Source: Serripes groenlandicus
Taxonomy: Eukaryota > Mollusca > Bivalvia > Cardiida > Cardiidae
Direction of reading: 5' to 3'
DNA length: 64,000 bases
NCBI GenBank assembly: GCA_031761405.1
Contig: JASEVX010000034.1
Coordinates: 912,501 to 976,500, forward strand
Shown: positions 43,223 through 55,400 of the stretch, piece after piece
How positions within the stretch are numbered: position 1 is the first letter of the stretch
How the letters are laid out: every line of letters starts with the position of its first letter
Notes under the pieces: model-generated
What the model was told of the DNA's origin: nothing
The model's input: the letters and a program-made list of their open reading frames with translations, nothing else
Databases searched by the model: none
Program-made: the position numbers and the translations under genes

Positions 43223-43411
43223 AAAAACCACAAAACACGCAACAACTGTCGCCGGGGATATATATTCTTGAAGACAGGATATACTATACACAGCCTTTGC
43301 CAAACACAAAATCTGATAAGATGTATGTGTCTGATTAAAGATCTTGTCACATTCTTCAGTAATGCGAGTCCTTGCTTTGAAGTAAAGCTATGTATCCAAG
43401 ACTTTCCAGCT

Positions 43412-46400
43412 TCATGGAGTCACAAAATCGCACCCCTTGGTTTTCTTCTTGATCAGTCTACCACTTCTACTGAATGTTGGTTCTGAAAGTAAATATGAAA
43501 AAACCTGTTTGATGTGGTGAATGTTGTTAAATCTAGCTACATGTATGGTGTCTATAGTAAAATGTCCACAATGCTGCCTTAGTGACACTAGATTATTAGA
43601 CATATAAGTAGGACACTTACTATTTTTCAGCTTGGAGAGCTTAACCAGTAGCTGCCCCCTACTCAATCCAGGAGATTTAAATCGCAGCAATTGCATTTGG
43701 TACGGCGTTGCCTGTCGTTTTTGACTTTCGATTTCTAGCCGTTTTGTCATCAATCGACTGTATACCAAATCTGGAGAAAAAATAAATGCAATCAGTAATC
43801 AATATATCTAATTATTACCTACCTGATTTCTGCTTGAATAAATAAAGGGACCAAAATGGCCATTACATTCAATGCCGGGTTTAAAAACATGATCATGTGG
43901 TGAAGTATAGTTCCAATACACCTGGTAGTTTTTAGCTTATGCCGTCGTGATTTGTCCGTCGTGCATGCGTCCGTAAACAATTTCTTGTTAACACGATAAA
44001 GGCTTCAGTTTTAATTGTATCTCAATCAAACTTACACAGTAGTTAGATATCCATGAGAGCTCGGTTCTTTTCAAAAACCAGCCAGATCTGCTAATGCTTG
44101 ACTGGATAATGGCCCTTGAAATTGTTAAAAGTGCTATAATACAGCTTGTTAACACGAAACAGTCTTCCGTTTTGATTGTATCTTAATCAAACTTATACAG
44201 TAGTTAGATATCCATGAGAGCTCGGCGAGTAGTATAGCTAGCCTTTTCTTCGAAAAATCGAGCTAAAAATTACCACTAATCTACATTAAATATTTTACAT
44301 TCGGACAGAGGCTAGATAAAAGTTACCTGTTTTTCTTGTGACGGGTGTTCTATTCATATCTTTGCTGCATCCAGGAGTGGGTTCAACATTGTGACCAATC
44401 CCAGGCGTTGAGTGTACATCTCTCGTGTCCACTGCTTTAGGGGTACATAATTTATGAAGCACTTGTTGTCTGGCTCTGCTCACTGCAAAAGAAATATATT
44501 TCAACTTTTCAATATTCTTTTCAAACAAACCATTTTTCCCCACCTCATGACTAGGTTTTCGTCATGCATTGTGTTTCTTTTTATTATGTTTTTGCCATGC
44601 ATCGCAGGAGATGGAAACATATTGTTTTCCATCTGTTTATTCTTGTTATTTGTCTTTACTTGTGTGTATCTCAAAAACTCCTCAAGATATTGATGTGAAA
44701 CTATTTTCCAACATAGTTGCTACTACTCGATCACCTTTAGTTTTTGCGGCAGTGGTGGTCTCAAAAGCTCCAAAATGTTCAGTTTTAATCCACCTAGTAG
44801 GTTTTCAGGTTTTGTCGCCGGACGGAATAATTGATAATAATTGGGGCGATTGGGTCAGTAAAAAAGATTCTGAAGCAGACTTTGAAAACTACCAGTTGGA
44901 TTGGACCCATGCAAAAGGCACATCTAGGGTACATGAGGATCATTTGTGTGAAGCTTAGTTCCAATCCATCAAGTAGTTTTGGAAACATTGTTTAAATATA
45001 TGGTATGGTATTTCTGAAATCACACTAGTATCGAACTTAGGTTGTCTAAAATTACCACAAATGTCCATCCCTACACCGGCAATATTTTTGAGTTATATAA
45101 CCTCAAAGTTCAACCAAAATGGTAATTTTGATGGGTTATGATTACCTTGTTTTCCCGGTTTCGAATTATGTCATTAGAGTGTCTCAATATGTTTTGTAAT
45201 TTGTGGGGAACATCTCAAAATAGATAATGGACATGCACACCTTGCGTGTCAGTTCACTTTGCAACGCTAGTTAGAAAATGATTAATACAATATTTACCAA
45301 TTTTGTTTGATGCTCTCCGTGCTGCGTTCCTTCCTCGCTTTATGCTGTAGCTAGAATGGCGGTCACCCCGTGGCTTCTGTATAGTTACAGCTCCCTATGA
45401 TAGAAAATACGCATAGTAATTTCTATTAAACATAAGCACCACAATTTCATCCTTCATATGAGATTACTGGTTAGTTAGTCTAGGAGCTCAAACAGTATTT
45501 AACATAACTCACTTTTAACTGACCCAAGGTCAAGGTTATTGAAAATCTTCAATTACACACAATAATTGGTCCAATTGACAATCGTATCACTTTGCAGTGC
45601 AACGACTGGTGTATATTCCATCCGCTTTTATTCAACGACCACAATTGTTATCGAATGACAGAACTTGAATAATTTACTGTCGGACATTCAAGATCATTTA
45701 TCTCTATCCTTGATGTGAGATTCACTTGTTAGGAATCTTACCTGACTGACAAGTTTGCGTCTTCTTTTGAAAGGGTTTGCTGGTCTCGGTTTGGCATTGC
45801 GCTGCTTTGGTTTGCCTTGGACAACCTTGTCTCTCGGAAGATCTAATGGTCGGTGTCTGTCGACAACTTTAGTCTTCTTCACGGTTGACAAAATCTCCCA
45901 CATTTTATTTCCATGGATGGAGTGCAGCCGTTGCATTTCACTAACCACTATCTGCAATTTAAAAAAAATGTAACAGAAATCTGTTCTGCCAGTCATAACT
46001 AGAACTGTGAGTGAACTTCATGCACATCCTCAGGTTGTGTACTGCAACTATATAAAGTTTCATCAGTATCGGTCCAGCCGTTCAGGAGGAGTTGCGCTTA
46101 CGAGACCTGTCACCACATATTGCAATATTGGACTAAGTAATGGCAATTATCTCCCTTGAAATATTTCTGACCAGGATAATCTTACTTTATGCACATCATC
46201 AGGTTGAGTACTGCAACTGTGTAAAGTTTCATCAGAATCGGTCCAGCTGTTAAGGAGGAGTCGCGCTTACAAGACATATGGACAGACAGACGGACAGGAT
46301 CATTCCAATATACTCCCCCAAAACTTTGTTTGCGGGGGAAATAATCATAACCTTACATCTTGTTAAGTGGATAAAACTGTTTGTAATACACCTTGGTAAG

Positions 46401-49400
46401 GCAGCTACATATCAACCTCGAAATGAAAATGACAAAAGGCTACCTGCCACACATCCTAAAATGTGTCATTGAGACATAAACAGCAGACATCTTCAATTTC
46501 AAGACTCGAGCCTGATATACGCACACACAGTCTCACACACCTTCACAGTCTCCTATTTAACACCTGATGTACCTCATTATCATCTGAACAAAGCAGCAAA
46601 TTCCGTCCATCTATCGGTTTTGCTAGCTGCTGCTGTTTGATGTTCCGGGTCAATAATCTTTTTTCTTCCTCCTGTACCGCAGTTATACCCATCAGCAAGG
46701 CCCTTTTGTACATTCTTGCAGCTTTGAAATGATGGCAAGGATCTCGAAGTGATGACCGCCAAAGATGGTCTGTACAGGTGCATGTGACGTTATCAACATT
46801 GACAATTACACAATCTTTTGGAACATGTTCACAGCTGGGTGGCATCAAGGTAGTCATCATGCCCTCCAAAACTGATGAGGCCTCAGCAGTCACTGTTACC
46901 CAGTTTCCCTTGTGGTCACGGAATCTGAATATGAAGTACCAAATGGTTTCAGCAATTGAAAACCCAGAGGGCACATAAAAACTGGGGATAGACATCATTG
47001 AAGAGAAAGGAAAGTAACAATATTGCTAGATCGAGTATTGGAGGAAAATCAACGTTATGACCTTGACCATGCAGATACAATCTTGAGGGAGGTTCATGAC
47101 ACAACACTGGGCTCTAAGAAAACTTTGTGCAAAGTGGATACTTTAACACGGACAGAGATTGTAGGAGACATTACCTTGTAACACAACATATGATTTTGGC
47201 CTTGGAGACCCGACCTTTGACATTGGCCATAATACATCCTTTGATTTGTTGGCAGTACTAAGTGAAGTATGTTCCAAATCAATTCAGCAGATCTAACGTT
47301 ATGGTGCAGACAAAGTTTTTGGCCAATGGATGGACAGACAAAGTGGCGACTAAATGCTCCTATGAAATTAAATAATAATTTACCTAATAGGGTTTTGAGC
47401 TGTACATGTATATGTTTAGTATGAATACATGGATATTCCAGATATTGCTGGAATTGATTTATTTTGCCTATTTGTCAGGAGATACTTGCATTTCCAAGTA
47501 TCTTATTTTTCAAGTGCTCACCTTTTCAAGCTACTGCTGGTGTCCTTCACATACAAATAACTGTTGTTGGTGCCATCCACCACACTAATGCCTCCAGAGA
47601 GAAACTGCAGTCTTGCCTTGTTGTCACGGAGTCTGATGTCTGCAGGTGTTGAATTTTTCTTTCCAAGACTAGAACAGTAATACATTTTACAGAATTAAGT
47701 CAGTCACTGTTTAGGTTGATATGGGACAAACAAATATGCTACTAGCAATATCATTTATTATGCATTACTCTGTCCCTTCTACCTTCCACAAAGGTAAATG
47801 TCTTCTAGACTTTCCTACATTTACAACTGAACATAGTATGCCAATAATTTTTTTATCGCATTAACATTTATTGAACAAGAGGGCCATGATGGCTGGATCG
47901 CTCACCTGATTTTTTTTTCACTTTAGCCATAAAAGCCCCGCCTCCTGGCGGCCATAGTTTTCGACCAATGAACATGGCTTGAAGAAAATCTGATAGAGGG
48001 TCATCCTAGTAATATTTGTACAAAATTATTTGAAAATCGACTAAACACTTTCGAAGGAGAAGATTTTTAAGTTTTCACTTAAGGGCTATTCCAGTTGAAC
48101 ATATGTCCCACCCCAGGACGGCAAAATAAAAAAATTCTGTAGGGGGAAGGTATTTTTCTTAATTTGCTACTGTAGGGGGTGGTGAAAAGTCCAATTTCGC
48201 TTCTAAAGGGGGGCATCATTTTCTTTTTTGCCTCTGTCCGTATCTGCTCATTTATATTGACTGCAGAGATTCAGAATCAGATTGGCGTCCGGCATCGGAA
48301 ATATGACATCGCTAGAGTTAATCTCCGCGAAGCCAACTGAAAAATATCATGTGCAGTAGACGCATTTTGATACATAATAAACAAAAAGCGTTTTGTCGAG
48401 TTACGTACGCGCTTCATAGCAGTTACAATGCATTAAAGTATACTACATGTAAAGCGTCTAATGATCATTGATGTAAAACTTGATTTCATTGGCTGGCTCA
48501 TTAAATATCAGCCAATCGTAGGGCCTCTTTTAAGAACCCGGATTAAACCCTTTCAAAATGTCGGAACCAAAACATTTTCGACAATCGCTTTTTTTTTCGG
48601 AAAGATAACGCGTCGACAAGCATTAAAACGGAAAACATAATAAAAATTCAGCCGATTAAGAACAAATGCCCAACTCCTCAATAAGTACTGTACCTGATTT
48701 GCCTGTCAAATCGTCAAGAGCGTTTCAAAATTTCTGGCTGAGCATATTTCAACATATAAAAAATGCATTGACAGACGGGACTTCCTATTTTCGGACCAGT
48801 ACATTAAAGAGGCACGCAGACAGCAAAAACCATAAGGCCTCTGTGATTTGTGCAAATCTGCTGCCAAACTTTGAACAAGTTGTGATAAAGGCCAGCAGCG
48901 AAAATGAAAATGCCATAATTTACAAGACACTCAAAACGTTTTTTGGTCTAAAAAAAAAGAAGAGAATCCCCCACATCATAAATATACAAGCCTACTTGAA
49001 TTTTTAAACATTTTAGACTGTCCAGGTATATCACCTGTCACATAGTGGAAATGCTTCATTTTCCTCTGAAACCACAGTCAATTAGATGACTTTTTCTCTT
49101 CCCTCTTTACTTATGTTTAAATTTAGTTTAAAGAGAAAATTACAATAATTCACTCCAGCTTAACACTAAATAAGTTTAAAATACAAGCTAGACAGTCACC
49201 TGAAGAAGACTTTTGAAAACATTGTGGAAAAGAATAAATTGCTCATTTCTCCTTTTGCCACAATGTTTTCTTAACCTGTTAGTATATTAACTGTAATTCT
49301 AAAAGGTTTTCAATATTGCTGCAGATTTTTAATAGGTGTTCATCAGGTAAAGTGTAAGTTTGGAAAGCGCATCTAAAAGTGGCCTTTCTGGGTTTGAATT

Positions 49401-52400
49401 TTTAGCTCACCTGAGCTTTGCTCAAGGCGAGTTATTGTGATCGCCTTTTGTCCGGCAACTTTTTCTCCTCAGTAACCAGTGGGTCAATTGGGCTGAAACT
49501 TCACAGAAAGCATCCTCCCAATGGCCTCACCAGAATTCCTTCAAATTTTTGGGATCCATGCAGAATTCTGGTTTCCATGGCAACGAAATGAAAAAAACTT
49601 CAAAATTCTTCTTCTGCCAAACTGGTTGACAGATTTTCAAATCATTTTTTAGAAATGTTCCTTGGGTGACCCTCTATCAGATTCCTTGAAGCTGTGCTGT
49701 GTTGATTGGTCAAAAAACATGGCCGCCAGGGGGGCGGGGCTATTTTGACTTATATGACTAAGGTGAAAACTTAAAAAATCTTCTTCTCCAAAGGTGTCAG
49801 GCCGATTTTTATACGACCGTTTCTTAAAATTTTGTATAAGGCTTTGTAGTGATGTGTCACAGATCAAGTTCATATTTCCTGGGATTTCGTCAATTTTTGA
49901 ATGAGTTATGCCCCTTTTTGGACTTAGAATATTTGTAAAGAAGTTCCTGACGGGCGTATTATGTACCGCGGTACTCTTGTTTAATAATTTTGTAGAAATG
50001 TTCCTTGGGTGACCCTCCATCAGATATCTTGAAGCCATTTTGATTGGTCATAAAAAAATGGCCTCCAGGGAGCGGAGCTATTTTGCCTTATATGGATATA
50101 GTGGACCTTAAAAAATCTTCTCCTCCGAAAGTGTCTGATCTATTTTCAAAAGATTTACTAGAAATGTTCCTAGGGTGACCCTCTTAGATTTTTTCAAGCC
50201 AAGCCAAGGTAGGAAACTACCAGGGGGCAGGGCTTATATTGCTATAGTGAAAAGAAAAATCTGGTGAGCGATCCAGGGCCATCATGGCCCTCTTGTTTAA
50301 GTTTAGGACAAAATGGCCTGGTTTTTTTTTTACATTTAGGACAGCTGTCTTAAAAGACCGAGTTGCAATCTGAATCACTGTGACAGACAGACTGCCCGAT
50401 GAAGAAAAACCACTTTGTTTTAACCACATAATATATTTCTCAAACGTAGTGTACAGAATTCGTTTGAAGACAAATTTTTCGAGATACGATCAAAACGGTA
50501 TGGTACTGAAAATCGGAAAAAAGTTATTTTGTTTAACTGTTGAATAAAGCTATTTGTGACCCTACATTTGTTCATCTGACTGTCGACTGGGGCATCTGTG
50601 TTCCATGGACACATTTTCTTGTTCAAATTTAATTTGAAATATCTTAATGAAGGCCTTTGTGGCGTGGTTGGCAATATGCTAGGTTAGTAACCTGAAGGTT
50701 CCGAGTTCGAGGCCTCCGCCTCTGATTTATATGAGGAAACTGTCAGTTGTTTGGGTTTGGCTTAGTACTGGGTCTTCCAGGAACAGAGGGTATGGATAAC
50801 TGACCGCCTTTAAATGACCAAAGATGTTGAAAATCAGTCTTAAACCTCAATACAAATTCATGTGTATTTTAATTCCTGTCAGAATCAACATCTTTACTTA
50901 CGATGCAAGAGCAGAAACTTACTGTTGGACCATGAATACACTTATAGTAAGTCCTAATCAGAAGTCCGACAAAACTGCTATTGAGGGTTGAAATTTGCAA
51001 CAAAAAATATAAACTTCTGAAGGGGGTCCGAATTTGCTCAGAAAATATTCTAAAGGGGGTTCTTTTCTAGTCAAATAAACTTCTGAAGGGGGTTGGTCAA
51101 TTTTGAAAGTGCCTTCCTGGGGTGGGACATATGTTTTACTGGAATAGCCCTAAGCCATATAAGGCAAAATAGCCCCGCCCTGTAGATTTTTTAAGTTTTC
51201 ATTATAGCCATAACAGGCAAAATACCCCGCAACCTGGTGGCCATGTTTTTCCACCAATCAGCATGGCTCTAAGGAATCTGAAAGAGGGTCATCCTAGGAA
51301 TATTTCTACAAAATTATTTGAAAATCGATCTGACACTTTCGCAAAAGAAGATTCTTTACGTTTTCACTATAGCCATATAAAGCAAAATAGCCCAGCCCCC
51401 TGGCGACCATGTTTTTTACCAATCAACATGGCTTGAATTCACCTGATAGAGGAACAAAATTATCAAAATTATTTGAAAATCGGTCTGACAGATTTTTTCA
51501 CTATAGCCATATAAGACAAATTAGCCCTGCCCCCTGACAGCCATGTTTTTTTACCAATCAACATGGCTTGAAGTGAGAGTGAGGTCATTGAGAGGATGCT
51601 TTCTGTGAAGTTTCATCCCAATTGACCCACGGGTTACTAAGGAGAAGAAGTTGACGCACGATGGGCGCCGGACAAAAGGCAATCACAATAACTCACCTTG
51701 AGCAAAGCTCAGGTAAGCTAAAAATATATCAATGAATATTCTTGGTCATCAATGTGCCAGTCACATCTACAGTAGTCAGCACTTACTCATGAGCAATGGT
51801 CTTTGCAGCATGTGTGTCTAGAAGTGATGCTTTCTTTGGTTCAACAACACTTGTAGCAGCATTGTTTTCTTTGGCAGCTTGTATTCCTGAAAAAGTAGAA
51901 TTTTTGTTTGTTTGGAGTTTAACGCCGCTTTCAACAGCTTTGGTCATATCACGGCGGTTAGTGCACCTACCCATGTTTTCCTGGCTTTCCTACACCAGTA
52001 CTTACACAACATTCTTTCGAAGACACTGACTACTTTCTTACATAGATCAGAGGTGAGAGGCGATGGAAAAATCGCCCGAAAGAATGTCGCCGCAACCGGG
52101 TATCGAACCCGTGACCTCCAGATCACGAGTCAGATACGCTACCAATTGAGCTACCCGGCCGGGTCTGAAAAAGTAGAAATACACTTATTACATAACTAGA
52201 GTTGCAAAGCTACATCGAAGATTTCCGTCGGTTGTGTAAGTCCGTTTTGGTTTTGAGATGTCGCCTATAATTACTATAATGCTGAGAGACTAATTACATT
52301 ACTATTACTGAACCTGAGCTTTTGAGGGTGGTCAAAATCAGGATGTTTACATTTTGGGTAATTTAAGAAGATCACTGACAGAAAACTGAGGGGTTCAGCA

Positions 52401-55400
52401 CAAAATATCACATGACCCAAACTGCATGAATAGCTGAAAGGATCATGTGAAAACGAATCTGAGCGATATCTTGCAAAATGACGAAGCTATTGAAATATGA
52501 AACTCGAGTAAATCACAAACAAATCAGTTCATAAACAAAGTCGCATCGCTGATCAGTCCAAAATCCAATATGGCCACCATGCTACCATTATGAATGTTAT
52601 ACCAACCTAATATCCCATAATGGTCTCAGAATTGTTGCCTGTGTTTTCATACCATGAATTGAGGTCCGAAAATTTACGAATAGACAGAAATCAAAAATTG
52701 CCGCTACATGAACTTTTTTCTGAACTTTGAAATAAATGAAAATCATGTATCCTTTAGATCTTTCATTTGGCACCATTTCTAATCATTTTCACATATTTTA
52801 TATCAAATTTTGCAACAGATCTCCAGCCCGATCCCTGCTGTGATGCATTACAACAATTTTAACCAATCTATGAATTTTGAATGTATCAATGTACACAATT
52901 TTGGGCAAATAAATAGAACTAGAATGGAGTGCTCTCCGGAGCACGTGTGTCACCTGCCGGGGCCTTGTCAGAAAATTTAAATTTTTGACAGAAAAGGGGC
53001 AATAACTGATATAAACAAATATTTGGATTATCCCCCTTTTGTGAACCAGGTGACACAAAAACTGATTCCAACATGATAAGTTACCTGTAAGTTCTGTCAC
53101 CAATGTTGAGATCTTTTTTCTCCGACTCCCAATGCAGTCTGCAACCTGCAGATTCAAGTTCTCGTCATGGTTGTTGGTTGTCATGGTTCGCTGACCTCCT
53201 TCTATTAGTGGTAGGCGGGAGACATCCAGCCAAGCCATGCGCCACTTGTCACACCACCATTCATCCACAAAGTATTTTCTCAGGGCTATTTTTGTGACTG
53301 CAGGAATACCCATCAGATCTATCATCTGCAAGTAGCACATAGAACACAAGTCAGACAATAAATCAGTAAATCATTCTGGGCAGAGAACATATGTTCGGTA
53401 CATTGGTTATCGAAATGGAATATTAAAATTAACTACAAATATCACTGAAGGTGATGAATACCCCTAGCTGGTGCTGAGAAATTCAAGGGGCTATAACTCA
53501 TTTAACAAGCAAATTCATGAAATTTATATCCCCCGCTTGCAGGAAATATTGTAGGAATAAAGTCCGCCGAAAGTGACGATCGAACTTGGCCTAGGTGTTA
53601 AGGCATTTAACCTTGTTACTAAGTTTGAAAAAAAAACGGTTCACATTTGTGGCGGTAATTGCACAGAAACAGCAACAAACGACATTTTTTGTTAATCAAG
53701 GGCCATAACTCCACTGAATAAAGTCCACCGAAAGTGACGATCGAACTTGGCCTAGCACTTAAGGCATTTAACGTAATTTCCAAGTTTGAAAAAAAAAACG
53801 GTTCACATTTGTGGCAGTAATTGCACGGAAACAGCAACAAACAACATTTTTTGTTAATTAAGGGGCCATAACTCACCGAATAAAGTTCACCAAAAGTGAC
53901 GATCGAACTTGGTCTAGGATGTTACCAAGTTTGAAACAAGAGTACCGCAAACGGTACATAATACGACCATCAGGAACTTCTTTCTAGGAAAATAGTGCGG
54001 AAAACCAATATTCTAAGTCCAAAAAGGGGCATAACTCATTCAAAAATTGACGAAATCCCAGGAAATATGAACTTGATCTGTGACACATCACTACAAAGTC
54101 TTATACACAATTTCAGCTCAATAGCTCAAAGTATGTAAGAAAAAAAGTGCGGAAAACTCGAATGGACGGACGGACGGAGGGACATGACCATACCATAATA
54201 GGTACCGTTTTTAATAAACGGTCGTATAAAAAAAACGTTTCACATTTGTGACGGTCGAACTTGGCCTGGCCCTTAAGGCATTTAACCTTGTTACCAAGTT
54301 TGAAAAAAAACGGTTCACATTTGTGGCAGTTATTGCACAAAAACAGCAACAAACAACATTTTTTGTTAAATAAGGGGCCATAACTCCACCGAATAAAGTC
54401 CGCCGAAAGTGACGACCGAACTTGGCCTAGCCCTTGAGGCATTTAACCTTGTTACCAAATTTGAAAAAAAAAAAGGTTCACATTTGTGGCAGTTATTGTA
54501 CGGAAACGAAGTGTGACAGACAGACAGACAGCAGACAAACCCAAATTAATAACCCCCCTTTTTTTCTTCGAAAAAGCGGGGGATAAAAATAATTCCAATG
54601 CAACACGCCGACAATATGCACAACAAGGCTTGGTATCAATCATTCTTGTGAAGTTATATTGAATTCTGACCAAGGTTTGCTGATAAATAGTGTTCACAAG
54701 AAATGTCTACAGACCAACAACGAACCTATGTATCTGGGGGTATGATAATAGTACATTCAATATTACAATTATAGGCATTGGTCATTAAAATTCAATGGGA
54801 GATAATTCATGGGAACCAATTTTGTTTCATATTGACTACTGCATGGAGAGTTTAGGGACAGATGAAAGCAGATGTCCTTTTCTATCCTATTCTAGTTTTC
54901 CATATTTTTATGACGGTATCTTCAATCAATGTTAACGAACCTCAAGAAAGAGAATCCATCGCTGATTTGCCGAGGCCCTGTCCAGGGATCGTGCCACAAT
55001 CTTGAAGCCAAGTACAATGATGTAAGATGTGACAAGGCACAAATTGAGTGTTTTCAACTTTTCCATTAAGGCTTTTACAATGTGGAACCAACAGAGAATG
55101 TGCTGGAGGTCAAGCCGCTGACAAGCATTTGCTGATGGTTCATGCTTGTCAATCATGACCATGGGTTTGTATGGTACAACAGCTGCACACTGGGTGTTCC
55201 TTCTGTATCCCAGGTTCCCTGGCAGTCTGAAGTAATTAAATGGATGCTGGCAGTTCTCTCTGTCGCATGGCACATTTTCTACAATTGCCCTTAGGGTCAA
55301 GTAGATTGAATCGGTATTTTCCCTATTCACGATAGAAAACGCTGACGGACAGCCAAAGCCATCCTTGTGCTGTGTGACGCTTGTCATTAGACAAGCACCA

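Larger units (their letters stand above)
48083..51153. mobile_element. TIR DNA transposon of unknown superfamily, about 3.07 kb
   Basis: The ends are inverted: 'gggctattccagttgaacat' and 'atgtcccaccccagga' at 48083-48120, matched by 'tcctggggtgggacatatgt' and 'tttactggaatagccc' at 51115-51151. Subterminal 'gtagggggaagg' and 'gaagggggttgg' words repeat at both ends. A TAA seems to flank both sides, so the duplication may be 3 bp, but this is uncertain. Inside are a decayed zinc-finger transposase start (48540-49160), a MITE, a family A element and a SINE. Confidence 0.75.
47875..51722 (-). mobile_element. Family A element, split by a TIR transposon
   Basis: Left end 'aacaagagggccatgatggc' at 47875 and right end 'cacaataactcaccttgagc' then 'aaagctcaggtaagctaaaa' at 51722. 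These are family A ends in reverse. Only 47875-48082 and 51154-51722 belong to it; the middle is a later insertion. It is intronic (intron between transposase exons 47522-47632 and 51787-51886). Confidence 0.8.

Noticed and set aside
48666..49007. 113-residue plus-strand frame as a host zinc-finger gene
   Set aside because: It lacks a start context and a complete finger, and the homology continues in another frame with stops; treated as a dead transposase.
51905..52165. Functional tRNA gene on the minus strand
   Set aside because: A and B boxes are good, but the acceptor stem does not pair well and a SINE tail is attached.
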